From positions 3,038,001 to 3,102,000 of the forward strand of contig OZ253541.1 in the NCBI GenBank assembly GCA_965262365.1: a stretch of 64,000 nucleotides of DNA, read 5' to 3'. Source of the stretch: UBA6522 sp965262365. GTDB lineage: Bacteria > Pseudomonadota > Gammaproteobacteria > Steroidobacterales > Rariloculaceae. The position numbers and the translations under genes are program-made. Below, in pieces: positions 35,860 through 45,014 of this stretch (its first letter is position 1; the number at the start of each line of letters is the position of its first letter). The notes under the pieces are model-generated. The model made no database searches. It saw nothing but the letters and a program-made list of their open reading frames with translations, and was not told the DNA's origin.

Positions 35860-38625
35860 ATGCCGAAAGCCAACCAAACACCAGAACAAGCTGCGAGGGA
35901 ACGCATCGACAAAATGCTCTCCCAAGCAGGCTGGGCAGTCCAAGACAACAAAAAAATCGAGTTCAGCGCCGCCTCGGGAATTGCCGTTCGCGAATACCCG
36001 ACAGACGCGGGGCCGGCCGATTACGCCCTGTTCGTCGACAGGAAACCCGCCGGCGTGGTCGAGGCCAAGCCGGAAAGCTGGGGCCAGAGGATCACCACGG
36101 TCGAAGAACAGTCGGGGCGTTACGCAGCCGCGAGTCTCAAGTGGGTGGACAACCAGGAGCCCCTACCGTTCGTGTATGAAAGCACCGGCGTGCTGACGCG
36201 CATTACCGACGGGCGCGATCCCAAGCCGCGCTCACGGGAGGTGTTCAGCTTCCCTCATCCGAATACGATGCGGAACTGGCTCAACCAGCCCGCGTCGCTT
36301 CGTTCGCGACTCAAGCAGCTTCCCGTGCTGGACACCACGGGCCTTCGCAAGTGCCAGATCAAGGCAATAAAGAAGCTCGAAGAGTCCTTCGGAAACGACC
36401 GCCCCCGCGCCCTCATCCAAATGGCCACCGGTTCGGGCAAGACCTACACCGCCATCACCTCCATCTACCGGCTGCTCAAGCACGCCGACGCCAGACGCGT
36501 CCTTTTTCTCGTGGATACTCGAAACCTGGGCGAACAGGCCGAACAGGAGTTCATGGCCTACGTGCCCAGCGACGACAACCGAAAGTTCACCGAACTCTAC
36601 AACGTCCAGCGCCTCACATCGTCATACGTCGCGAACGACAGTCAGGTCTGCATCAGCACCATCCAGCGGATGTACTCGCTGCTGAAGGGCCGAGAGATGA
36701 ACGAAGATGCGGAAGACGTCAATCCCGCCGAACTGGCGCAGCCCAAGGAGCCGATGCCGGTCGTCTACAACGGCAGGATTCCACCCGAGTTCTTCGACTT
36801 CATCGTCATCGACGAATGCCACCGGTCGATCTACAACGTGTGGCGCCAGGTGCTTGAATACTTCGACGCCTATCTTGTCGGTCTGACGGCCACGCCGGAC
36901 AACCGCACGTACGGGTTCTTCAAGAAAAACGTCGTCAGCGAATACACCCATGAGGAAGCCGTCGCCCACGGTGTCAACGTCGGCAACGAGGTCTACGTCA
37001 TCGACACGAAACGCACGAAGCACGGCGGCCAACTCAAGGCCGAGCAACAGGTCGAGAAACGCGAGCGGCTGACACGCCGCAAGCGGTGGACAATGCAGGA
37101 CGAGGACGTGACGTATACCGGCAAGGACCTGGACCGCGCCGTCGTCAACCCCGACCAGATCCGCACCGTGATCCGCACGTTTCGAGACAAACTGCCCGAG
37201 ATATTTCCCGGACGCAAAGAAACTCCCAAAACACTTATCTTCGCCAAGACGGACAGCCACGCCGACGACATCATCCAGACCGTGAGAGAGGAATTCGCCG
37301 AGGGCAACGAGTTCTGCAAGAAGATCACCTACAGGGTCGAGGAAGACCCAAAATCCGTGTTGGCCCAGTTCCGCAACGACTATTACCCACGCATCGCGGT
37401 GACCGTGGACATGATCGCCACGGGTACCGATGTCAAGCCGCTGGAATGCCTGCTCTTCATGCGGGACGTGAAGAGCCGCAACTATTTCGAGCAAATGAAG
37501 GGACGCGGCACCCGCACGCTCGATCACGACGATCTCAGGAAAGTCTCTCCCTCCGCCGCCAGTGCCAAGACGCACTACGTGATCGTGGACGCAGTGGGCG
37601 TCACGACATCGCTCAAGACCGCTAGCCAGCCCCTCATTTCGAAACCTTCCGTGCCGCTGAGGGATCTTGCCATGGGGGTGATGGTTGGCGCGCACGACGA
37701 GGACACGGTCAGTTCGCTTGCGGGCCGTCTCGCCAGGTTGAACCGCCAGCTCGATCATCGCGAGCGGCAGAGAATCAAGGAGAAAGCTGGCGGTGTCGAA
37801 CTCACGCAGATCGTGGGCAATCTGTTGGGCGCCCTGGACGCGGACCGGATCGAAGACAAGGCTCGCGAACTGGAATCCTTATCGGAAGACGCAGAACCGT
37901 CGCCCGCCGGTCTCCAGGCGGCTCGGGAACAGTTGGTCGGCGAGGCGGCCAGCGTGTTCAGCGGCGAGTTGATCGAGACGATCGACTCGATTCGCCGCGA
38001 CAAGGAACAGACCATCGACCATGACAGTTTGGATAGGCTGACCGGCGCTGGATGGGCCGGCGACGCGCGCGAGAACGCCGAAGCCATCGCTCGGGACTTT
38101 CAAGAGTATCTCGAAGCCAATCGCGACGACATCGAGGCCCTGACCATCTTCTACTCCCAGCCCCATCGGCGCAGCGAATTGACTTACTCGCTGATCCGCG
38201 ACGTATTGGACAAGCTGAAGAGCGACCGGCCGCTCTTGGCACCCCTGCGCGTTTGGCAGGCTTACGTTCATCTGGACGACTACAAGGGCAGCCAGCCCAT
38301 TAGCGAGCTGACCGCGCTCGTGGCGCTGATTCGCCGGGTGTGCGGAATCGACGAGAAGATCTCGCCCTACGCCGAAACCGTTCGCCGCAATTTTCAGACC
38401 TGGATCCTGAAATACCACAGCGGCAGCGGAGAGAAGTTCAACGAGGCGCAGATGGAATGGCTGCGCATGATCCGGGACCACATCGTCACGTCGTTTCATC
38501 TGGACCGCGACGATCTGGACATGGCGCCGTTCGACGGCAACGGCGGGATGGGGCGGATGTATAAGCTGTTCGGCGAACGGATGGATGAGGTGATCGATGA
38601 GTTGAATGAGGCTCTTGCAGCGTGA
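35860..38625 (+). CDS. hsdR: Type I restriction endonuclease subunit R (EcoEI-like)
   Basis: 921 residues from ATG 35860. N-terminal PD-(D/E)xK nuclease with PADYALFVDRKPAGVVEAKP (catalytic D and E-x-K). SF2 translocase motor: Walker A QMATGSGKTYTAI, DECH box VIDECHRSIYN, motif III GLTATPDNRTYG, motif VI EQMKGRGTRTLD. C-terminal helical region for binding the methylase core. It cuts unmodified DNA after translocation. GTG of hsdS overlaps its stop (38622-38625). All catalytic motifs look intact. Confidence 0.95.
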   Translation: MPKANQTPEQAARERIDKMLSQAGWAVQDNKKIEFSAASGIAVREYPTDAGPADYALFVDRKPAGVVEAKPESWGQRITTVEEQSGRYAAASLKWVDNQEPLPFVYESTGVLTRITDGRDPKPRSREVFSFPHPNTMRNWLNQPASLRSRLKQLPVLDTTGLRKCQIKAIKKLEESFGNDRPRALIQMATGSGKTYTAITSIYRLLKHADARRVLFLVDTRNLGEQAEQEFMAYVPSDDNRKFTELYNVQRLTSSYVANDSQVCISTIQRMYSLLKGREMNEDAEDVNPAELAQPKEPMPVVYNGRIPPEFFDFIVIDECHRSIYNVWRQVLEYFDAYLVGLTATPDNRTYGFFKKNVVSEYTHEEAVAHGVNVGNEVYVIDTKRTKHGGQLKAEQQVEKRERLTRRKRWTMQDEDVTYTGKDLDRAVVNPDQIRTVIRTFRDKLPEIFPGRKETPKTLIFAKTDSHADDIIQTVREEFAEGNEFCKKITYRVEEDPKSVLAQFRNDYYPRIAVTVDMIATGTDVKPLECLLFMRDVKSRNYFEQMKGRGTRTLDHDDLRKVSPSAASAKTHYVIVDAVGVTTSLKTASQPLISKPSVPLRDLAMGVMVGAHDEDTVSSLAGRLARLNRQLDHRERQRIKEKAGGVELTQIVGNLLGALDADRIEDKARELESLSEDAEPSPAGLQAAREQLVGEAASVFSGELIETIDSIRRDKEQTIDHDSLDRLTGAGWAGDARENAEAIARDFQEYLEANRDDIEALTIFYSQPHRRSELTYSLIRDVLDKLKSDRPLLAPLRVWQAYVHLDDYKGSQPISELTALVALIRRVCGIDEKISPYAETVRRNFQTWILKYHSGSGEKFNEAQMEWLRMIRDHIVTSFHLDRDDLDMAPFDGNGGMGRMYKLFGERMDEVIDELNEALAA

Positions 38626-40205
38626 AGTCGAATCCAGTCGCCCAAAACGGATTGCCGAAAGGCTGGGTTGAATGTTCCATCGGGCAAGTAACCCTTCCTG
38701 TCTCAAAGATCGATCCCAAGCAAAGCCCGAACAGAGAGATCGACTATATCGACATTTCCGGCATTGATAACGCACGGCAGATCATCCGTGATGTAAAGCG
38801 ATACCGTTTAAAGGAGGCGCCATCGCGAGCGCGGCAAATCGTGCGATCGGGAGATGTCCTTTTCGCTACGGTAAGACCCTACCTGCGCAACATCGCTTCT
38901 GTGCCGAAGAACTACGACTGCCAGCTTGCGTCCACCGGATTTTCGGTATTGAGGCCAGCAAAAGGCATTTTGCCGACTTTCCTGCGCTACAAAGTGATCT
39001 CCCAGGATTTTGTGAATGCTCTCGCGAGGATTCAGTACGGTGTGAGCTACCCGGCGGTCAAGGATGAACAAGTACGCGATCAGCCATTGTGGCTTCCGCC
39101 ATTAGGGGAGCAACATCGCATCGTCGCCAAGATCGAGGAACTCTTTTCCGAGCTGGACAAGGGTATCGAGAGCCTGGAGACGGCGCGGGCGCAGCTCAAG
39201 GTCTATCGGCAGGCTGTGCTGAAGCACGCCTTTGAAGGCAAATTGACGGCGCAGTGGCGGGAAAAGAACAAGGACAAGCTTGAGACCGCTGAGCAATTGC
39301 TCGCTCGTATCAGGCGAGAGCGAGATGCACTATACGAGCAACAACTGAAGGATTGGAAGGTCGCGATCAAGAATTGGGAGGAGAAAAACAGACAAGGAAA
39401 GAAGCCGCCCAAACCGAGAAAATTTCGGGAAACCGAGAACATAAGGTCGGACGAAATAGACGGACTCCCAAGCATCTTCGGAAATTGGCGCCTGGTTCGC
39501 CTTTGTCAGATTGCGCAAATCGGTACGGGTATGTCGGTCAGTGCCGCGCGGATACTCGAAGATCCCATCGACGTGTCGTACTTGCGTGTAGCCAACGTCC
39601 AGCGAGGGTTTCTCGATTTATCCACGGTCAAAACAATGACAATAGAGAAATCTCAGCTTGACCGCCTCCGACTCAAGAAATGGGATGTGCTGTTTAACGA
39701 AGGAGGGGATCGGGACAAACTCGGTCGGGGTTGGATTTGGCAATCGCAGGTTGCACCGTGTATTACCCAGAATCACGTCTTCAGGGCAAGCTCTTTCATG
39801 GCCTCCGAGTTTAGCTCGAAACTTATTTCGTACTGGGCCAACGCGTTTGGCCAACAATACTTCGAAAAGAAGGGTAAACAAACGACGAACCTTGCTTCTA
39901 TTAACAAGACTGTGCTCAGTCATTTCCCCGTACCCCTGATACCACCTGAAGAACAAGAAGAACTTTGTAAGCAAATTGATAAGTTCATGACGATACTGGA
40001 TACACTAGAACAGGAAACTACCATTGCATTTCGTGTAGCCTGGTTACTTCGTCAATCAATTCTCAAAGAAGCCTTCTCCGGCGAACTCGTCGAACAGGAT
40101 CCGAGTGACGAGCCTGCCGCCGTCCTACTAGAACGCATCAAAGCTGAGAAGGCGTCGCAGAAACCAAGAGCTAAGACCCGGCAACGCAAAGCGGCAAACG
40201 CGTGA
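38622..40205 (+). CDS. hsdS: Type I restriction-modification specificity subunit S
   Basis: 527 residues with two target-recognition domains. The first TRD spans roughly residues 10-150 (starting GLPKGWVECSIGQV), followed by the conserved coiled spacer EEQHRIVAKIEELFSELDKG and a long charged linker (EKNRQGKKPPKPRKFRE). The second TRD runs from about 290, and a second spacer PEEQEELCKQIDKFM is near 445. It determines the bipartite recognition site of both cutting and methylation. GTG start within the hsdR stop; its own stop overlaps the fic start (40202-40205). Confidence 0.94.
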   Translation: MKSNPVAQNGLPKGWVECSIGQVTLPVSKIDPKQSPNREIDYIDISGIDNARQIIRDVKRYRLKEAPSRARQIVRSGDVLFATVRPYLRNIASVPKNYDCQLASTGFSVLRPAKGILPTFLRYKVISQDFVNALARIQYGVSYPAVKDEQVRDQPLWLPPLGEQHRIVAKIEELFSELDKGIESLETARAQLKVYRQAVLKHAFEGKLTAQWREKNKDKLETAEQLLARIRRERDALYEQQLKDWKVAIKNWEEKNRQGKKPPKPRKFRETENIRSDEIDGLPSIFGNWRLVRLCQIAQIGTGMSVSAARILEDPIDVSYLRVANVQRGFLDLSTVKTMTIEKSQLDRLRLKKWDVLFNEGGDRDKLGRGWIWQSQVAPCITQNHVFRASSFMASEFSSKLISYWANAFGQQYFEKKGKQTTNLASINKTVLSHFPVPLIPPEEQEELCKQIDKFMTILDTLEQETTIAFRVAWLLRQSILKEAFSGELVEQDPSDEPAAVLLERIKAEKASQKPRAKTRQRKAANA

Positions 40206-40840
40206 CCAGCCGTTACGACACGACCGGCAACGTAGAGGCACAATTCGAACCCGGTTCGAACGACCGCGTACTGGCCAACAAGCTCGGGATTTCCGATCCG
40301 GAGAAGATGGATGACATCGAACTGGGCCTGTTGAATAAGCTCCATGAGGATGTCATCGGCTCGGTTGAAGCGGACCAGCCCATTGCGGTCGCTGACGTCT
40401 GCGAGTGGCATCGTAGCTGGCTGGGTAACGTTTATGTCTGGGCTGGCAGGTATCGCACACTCAATATCGGCAGAGGAGATTTCCAGTTTGCGGCCAGCGG
40501 TCAAATTCCGAGGCTCATGGGCAATCTGGACGAGGAGATTCTTCCAGTCCATACCCCCTGTACGGGAAAGTCCGAAGATCAACTAACCGAAGCTATCGCT
40601 GTTGTTCACGTTGAACTGATACTGATCCATCCGTTCCGGGAAGGAAATGGCCGACTGTCGCGCCTGCTGGCGAACGTAATGGCCCTGCAGGCTGGCTGGC
40701 CTGAACTTGACTACACGCCCTGGGACGATTGCAAAGCCGATTACATTGCCTCGATTCAGGCAGGGATGACCGACTATGAGCCGTTGAAAGGCTTGGTCAG
40801 GCGAGTGTTACGCGAGACGGCAAGGAACGTAGATGATTAA
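40202..40840 (+). CDS. Fic/Doc-family protein (AMP-transferase-like)
   Basis: 212 residues, GTG start overlapping the hsdS stop. The active-site motif HPFREGNGRLSRLL is a perfect match to HPFx(D/E)GNGR, with the catalytic histidine preceding. The flap region GDFQFAASGQIPRLM lies upstream. No inhibitory (S/T)xxxE(G/N) helix is obvious inside the protein, so inhibition would have to come from a partner; a candidate is the 59-codon gene on the other strand. Fic proteins of this kind are often found inside type I restriction loci. Usual activity: AMP transfer from ATP to a target hydroxyl. Confidence 0.93.
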   Translation: MTSRYDTTGNVEAQFEPGSNDRVLANKLGISDPEKMDDIELGLLNKLHEDVIGSVEADQPIAVADVCEWHRSWLGNVYVWAGRYRTLNIGRGDFQFAASGQIPRLMGNLDEEILPVHTPCTGKSEDQLTEAIAVVHVELILIHPFREGNGRLSRLLANVMALQAGWPELDYTPWDDCKADYIASIQAGMTDYEPLKGLVRRVLRETARNVDD

Positions 40841-40976
40841 TCCTTGCTTCAATATCCCGCACCGGTTCCCCTGTCTCGATAGCCGTCGAACTGGCCACGC
40901 TGCGAATCCGTTGCCGGGTTGCCTTCGCGGCGTCGCGCAGGTGAGGATTGGTTTGGGAAAGCGGCTTGCGTTTCAT
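40797..40976 (-). CDS. 59-residue protein with Fic-inhibitor-like motif
   Basis: ATG 40976 to TGA 40797, overlapping the end of fic tail to tail by 44 bases. N-terminus MKRKPLSQTNPHLRDAAKAT, then RSVASSTAIETGEPVRDI. The SSTAIET segment resembles the (S/T)xxxE(G/N) / SSxIEG helix that occupies the ATP site of Fic proteins. TATAAT sits seven bases before ATG, which would give a leaderless or near-leaderless transcript; a TGATC-rich palindrome lies just beyond. The gene is too short for automatic calls. The antitoxin role is inferred. Confidence 0.55.
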   Translation of the reverse strand: MKRKPLSQTNPHLRDAAKATRQRIRSVASSTAIETGEPVRDIEARINHLRSLPSRVTLA

Positions 40977-41035
40977 GCCGCCATTATAGCTGATCAGACT
41001 TTGATCGAACCCGCCACCGCAACGGACTCTTACAC

Positions 41036-42523
41036 ATGAACACCGCCCCCATCGTCTCCAAAGTCTGGAGCTTCTGCACCACCCTGCGCGATGACGGGGT
41101 GAGCTACGGCGACTACCTGGAGCAGCTCACCTACCTGATCTTCCTCAAGATGGCCGACGAGTACGCCAAACCGCCGTACAACCGCGATGTAGGCATCCCG
41201 CCCGAGTTCAACTGGCAGAGCCTGAAGTCCCGAAGAGGCGCGGAGCTTGAAATCCACTACGTCACCCTGCTGCGCGGACTCGGTACCGGGAAAGGCATGC
41301 TCGGCCAGATATTCACCAAGGCGCAGAACAAGATCCAGGACCCGGCCAAACTGTACCGCCTCATCGACATGGTCGACGGCACCGAGTGGGTCACCATGGG
41401 CGCCGACATCAAGGGAGACATCTACGAGGGGCTGCTTGAGAGAAATGCCGAGGACACCAAGTCCGGGGCGGGCCAGTACTTCACTCCGCGCGCCCTGATC
41501 CGCGCCATGGTCGAATGCGTTCGCCCCGAACCGGGCAAGCTGATCGCCGATCCGGCCTGCGGCACGGGCGGATTTTTCCTCGCCGCCTACGATTTCATCG
41601 CCAACCCGGACAACTTCCATCTCGAAAAGCCGCAAAAGGAGTTCCTGAAGCACGAAGCGTTTCATGGCAACGAGATCGTCGCCAACACAAGACGGCTGTG
41701 CCTGATGAACATGTTCCTGCACAACATCGGCGAGATCGACGGTGCGGCGACCGTTTCGCCGAACGATTCGCTCGTGGCCGATGCCGGCAAGCGCTTCAAC
41801 TACGTGCTGGCCAATCCGCCCTTCGGAAAGAAGAGTTCCATGACCTTCACCAACGAGGAGGGCGAACAGGAGAAGGACGATCTCACCTACAACCGGCAGG
41901 ACTTCTGGGCGAGCACCTCGAACAAGCAGCTCAATTTCGTGCAGCACATTCGCACGATGCTGAAGACCACCGGACGCGCCGCCGTGGTCGTTCCGGACAA
42001 CGTGTTGTTCGAGGGCGGCGCGGGCGAAACCATCCGCAAGAAGCTCCTGGAAAATACCGACCTGCACACGATACTGCGCCTGCCGACGGGCGTGTTCTAT
42101 GCCCAGGGCGTCAAGGCCAACGTGATTTTCTTCGACAACCGGGAAGCCAGCCCGGACCCGTGGACGACGGAGGTCTGGTACTACGACTACCGCACCAACA
42201 TCCACCACACCCTCAAGAAGAAGCCGATGCGCTACGAGCACCTGTCGGAATTCATCGAGTGTTTCAACCCGCGCAATCGCCACCGGCGCAAGGCCACCTG
42301 GGACGAACAGGAGGCGCCCGAGGGCCGTTGGCGCAGCTACAGCTACGAGGAACTGACGGCCCGGGACAAGACCAGCCTCGATGTCTTCTGGCTCAAGGAC
42401 AAGAGCTTGGTCGATTTGGATAACTTGCCCGAACCCGACGATCTCGCCGAACAGATCATCGAGAACCTGGAAGCGGGCCTTGACAGCTTTCGCGAAGTAC
42501 TCTCCGGACTGCAGCGCCATTAA
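41036..42523 (+). CDS. hsdM: Type I restriction-modification DNA methyltransferase subunit M
   Basis: 495 residues. N-terminal HsdM helical domain (YGDYLEQLTYLIFLKMADEY), AdoMet motif I IADPACGTGGFFLAAYD, catalytic motif IV VLANPPFGKKSS (NPPF, N6-adenine). Further conserved: SGAGQYFTPRALIRAMVE ahead of motif I. It pairs with HsdS for methylation and is required for restriction with HsdR. It comes after hsdR, hsdS and fic, with about 195 bases to fic holding the small opposite-strand gene, so it may have its own promoter. The motif set is complete. Confidence 0.96.
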   Translation: MNTAPIVSKVWSFCTTLRDDGVSYGDYLEQLTYLIFLKMADEYAKPPYNRDVGIPPEFNWQSLKSRRGAELEIHYVTLLRGLGTGKGMLGQIFTKAQNKIQDPAKLYRLIDMVDGTEWVTMGADIKGDIYEGLLERNAEDTKSGAGQYFTPRALIRAMVECVRPEPGKLIADPACGTGGFFLAAYDFIANPDNFHLEKPQKEFLKHEAFHGNEIVANTRRLCLMNMFLHNIGEIDGAATVSPNDSLVADAGKRFNYVLANPPFGKKSSMTFTNEEGEQEKDDLTYNRQDFWASTSNKQLNFVQHIRTMLKTTGRAAVVVPDNVLFEGGAGETIRKKLLENTDLHTILRLPTGVFYAQGVKANVIFFDNREASPDPWTTEVWYYDYRTNIHHTLKKKPMRYEHLSEFIECFNPRNRHRRKATWDEQEAPEGRWRSYSYEELTARDKTSLDVFWLKDKSLVDLDNLPEPDDLAEQIIENLEAGLDSFREVLSGLQRH

Positions 42524-42584
42524 AGTAATCAACTCAAACTTCAATGAACAAATAAAGACCGATTTGGTCTGGCACTGTCTGAAA

Positions 42585-43013
42585 ATGAGGATGCAAATGG
42601 ATACCGACCCTGATACGTCGAGGCGGTTCGCGAGCATGCCTCAACGCGATACATCGATTGAGAGATACGTTCGACGGGAACTGTTTTCTATGGGACTGCG
42701 CTTTCGAACGAGCAATGGAGATTTGCCGGGATCCCCTGATATCGCAAATCGGCGTCATTCGTGGGCAGTATTCGTAAACGGCTGCTACTGGCATCATCAC
42801 GGAGGTTGCAAACGAGCTACTATACCGAGACGAAACCGCTCCTTTTGGGTCGAAAAGTTTAGAGCCAACAGAAATCGTGACCAGCAGTCTTTGGCTCAAC
42901 TGAGCAAACAGGGGTTCGTATGCACAGTTGTCTGGGAATGCGAAATTAAGGACAGGCCGGAACTGGCAAAGAAGAAACTTTTGGACTTGGTTCAGAAGAT
43001 CAAAGGAGATTGA
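42585..43013 (+). CDS. vsr: Vsr-like very short patch repair endonuclease
   Basis: About 142 residues; ATGs at 42585, 42591 and 42597 are possible. Family marks: FASMPQRDTSIERYVRRELF, SMGLRFRTSNGDLPGSPDIA (the catalytic D of the Vsr fold in LPGxPDI), AVFVNGCYWHHHGGC and RRNRSFWVEKFRANRNRDQQ, VVWECEIKD. Vsr nicks T:G mismatches arising from deamination of 5-methylcytosine. It sits 62 bases after hsdM. Its expected partner, a 5-cytosine methyltransferase, lies 14 kb to the left. Vsr-like proteins also act as restriction nucleases in some systems. Confidence 0.87.
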   Translation: MRMQMDTDPDTSRRFASMPQRDTSIERYVRRELFSMGLRFRTSNGDLPGSPDIANRRHSWAVFVNGCYWHHHGGCKRATIPRRNRSFWVEKFRANRNRDQQSLAQLSKQGFVCTVVWECEIKDRPELAKKKLLDLVQKIKGD

Positions 43014-43238
43014 TAACTTCTCCGATCTCAGTGACGCGGCTCGACTACCGGACTCCGAAGTACGAGAAAGCACATTTGCATTGCGCCACCTCGAATTTAG
43101 CCTGCACGTGCTTGACGGCGGTTGCCAAGCAAAGCGCATGCGGACACCTCGACGATCATCTCACATCCGCAGCCATCGCACTTGCGAAGTTGCGTTTGCT
43201 ACGCATAGCTGAGCGATTTTTGTAGCCAGAGGCTAAGG

Positions 43239-44932
43239 TCAAAGGCTCTCCCCACCTGCAACAGCCTCTCGACCGAACCTCTGCCAAATGTCCGCCAGTT
43301 CCGCAGTGAGTTCCGGATACTCGTCAGCGAGGTCCTGCCGTTCGCCCGGATCGGCGTCCAAGTCGTATAGCTCCCAATCGACGAGCGGTGCGTCGAGCAA
43401 TTCCCCGCCCTCGGCCACAATCTTCATCGGCCAGCGGACCAGCGCTCCCCGGGGCCCGGTCATCCAGGGAACCGTATCGCCGGCGTCGCGCACGGCGCCC
43501 GCCCGCCCGGTAACGAGACCCCAGAACGAACGTCCGCGAACGGGCTGTACTTCTCGCCCCTGGAAGGTAGTCTCCGGCGAGGGCTGCCCCGCAATTTCAA
43601 GCAGGGTCGGCAGAATGTCAATGAACGTGAGGTACGTCCGGTCGATTCCGCCCCGCGCAGCCACGTCGCCGTGGCGGATGAAGGTAGGCACCAGTGTCCC
43701 GCCCGTGTAGAGCGAGCCCTTGCGGTCGGGGTAGGGCGCCATGGCGGCCTCGCTCCAACCGGGACCGTTCACCGTGAACGAGCCTTCCCATCCCAATTTG
43801 GCCAGACTGTTGTCCGTGTCGGTTCGCGGCAACGTGCACGGCACGAAATCGAGGTCTTCCCCGGCGGCGCCGTTGTCCGACGCAAACAGGATCACGGTGT
43901 TCTCCAACTGCCCCGAGGCTCTGAGGCCCTGAGGAATTCGATCACCCGTCCGACGTGCATGTCCATGTTCTCGACCATCGCGGCGTAGATTTCCATGGAT
44001 CGCACGCGAATCGCGCGCTGCTCCTCAGAAAGCGTCTCCCAGGGCTCGGCCCGGCCCATATAGCCTTCAAGAACCAAGTTCTCCGGGAGAACTCCAAGCT
44101 CCCTGGCACGCTGGTAGCGGAATTCCCGCAGGGCATCGTAGCCCTCGTCGTAGCGTCCCGCGTAGCGGTTGATCCAGTCTTCGGGCGCCTGCAGCGGCCA
44201 GTGGGGCGCCGTCAACGCCAGGTAGCCGAACCACGGCCGGCCCTCGCGGGCATGAACCTGGAGGTATTCGAGCAACTTGTCCGTGTAAAGGCGCGACGAG
44301 AACCATCCTTCCGGCAACGCAGCGGGTTCACCGTTTTCCAAGTGCGTGACGTAGCCCTCGTAGGCGGGCGGATTGCCGGGAAACAGGCTCGCCCCGAGGT
44401 GATTGTCCCCCGCCTTCATCAGCGCGAAGGAAGCCTCGAAGCCGCGCGCGGCCGGGCTGTGCTCCGGCGCGATGCCCCGGTTCCACTTGCCTGCCATGAA
44501 GGTCTGGTAGCCCGCCGCGCGGAGCCGTTCCGGGAGGCTGGCAATGTCGTCCCGCAGGGGATCGTCGAGCCCTTCTACGCCGGCCTCGAAACTGGTGGTG
44601 CCCGACATCAGCAGGGCCCGGGAAGGCGCACAACTTGGAGCGGCGTGAAAGTTCGTGAAGCGCAGACCGTCCAGCGCCAGCGCATCCAGGTTGGGCATTG
44701 CGATTTCGCTGCCGAAGAATCCGATGTCCGTATAGCCGAGATCGTCGGCCAGGATCAGCAGGATGTTGGGCTGGTCGTCGGTGTCTGAAGCGGGCGTCGA
44801 TGTTTCCGAAACAGCCCCCGGTGACTGGGACGAAGCGCCCGCTGCCGGCTCCTGGAGATCGCCCGCCGGTTGGCAGCCTCCGAGCAAGACGAACGGAACG
44901 ATGGAAAGGCCGTAGAGCTTTGTGATGTTCAT
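43239..44932 (-). pseudogene. Lipoprotein arylsulfatase, frameshifted
   Basis: Begins MNITKLYGLSIVPFVLLGGC (lipobox LGGC) and continues with the sulfatase signature PSCAPSRALLMSG (CxPSR, where Cys becomes formylglycine) and metal-binding ILADDLGYTDIGFFG. The upstream frame ends at a TGA after FLRASEPRGSWRTP, while the rest (LENTVILFASDNGAAGEDLD onward to 43239) is in another frame. The shift is explained by an extra eight bases, GAGGCTCT next to GAGGCCCT at 43915-43930; removing one gives FLRASGQLENTVILF. Substrate unknown. Confidence 0.85.
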
Positions 44933-45014
44933 CCGCCGCCGAGACTACACCCAATCGAGGATCGCCGCAGGTAATGGTAGAGTCTACGCGCCCAAGACAG
45001 CACGAGGTAGCCCG

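Noticed and set aside
41030..42637. 535-codon open frame opposite hsdM
   Set aside because: hsdM has all family motifs on the plus strand; the antisense frame is a high-GC shadow.
43014..43238. Small open frames between vsr and the sulfatase
   Set aside because: No start site, composition or family support; I see nothing in these 225 bases.
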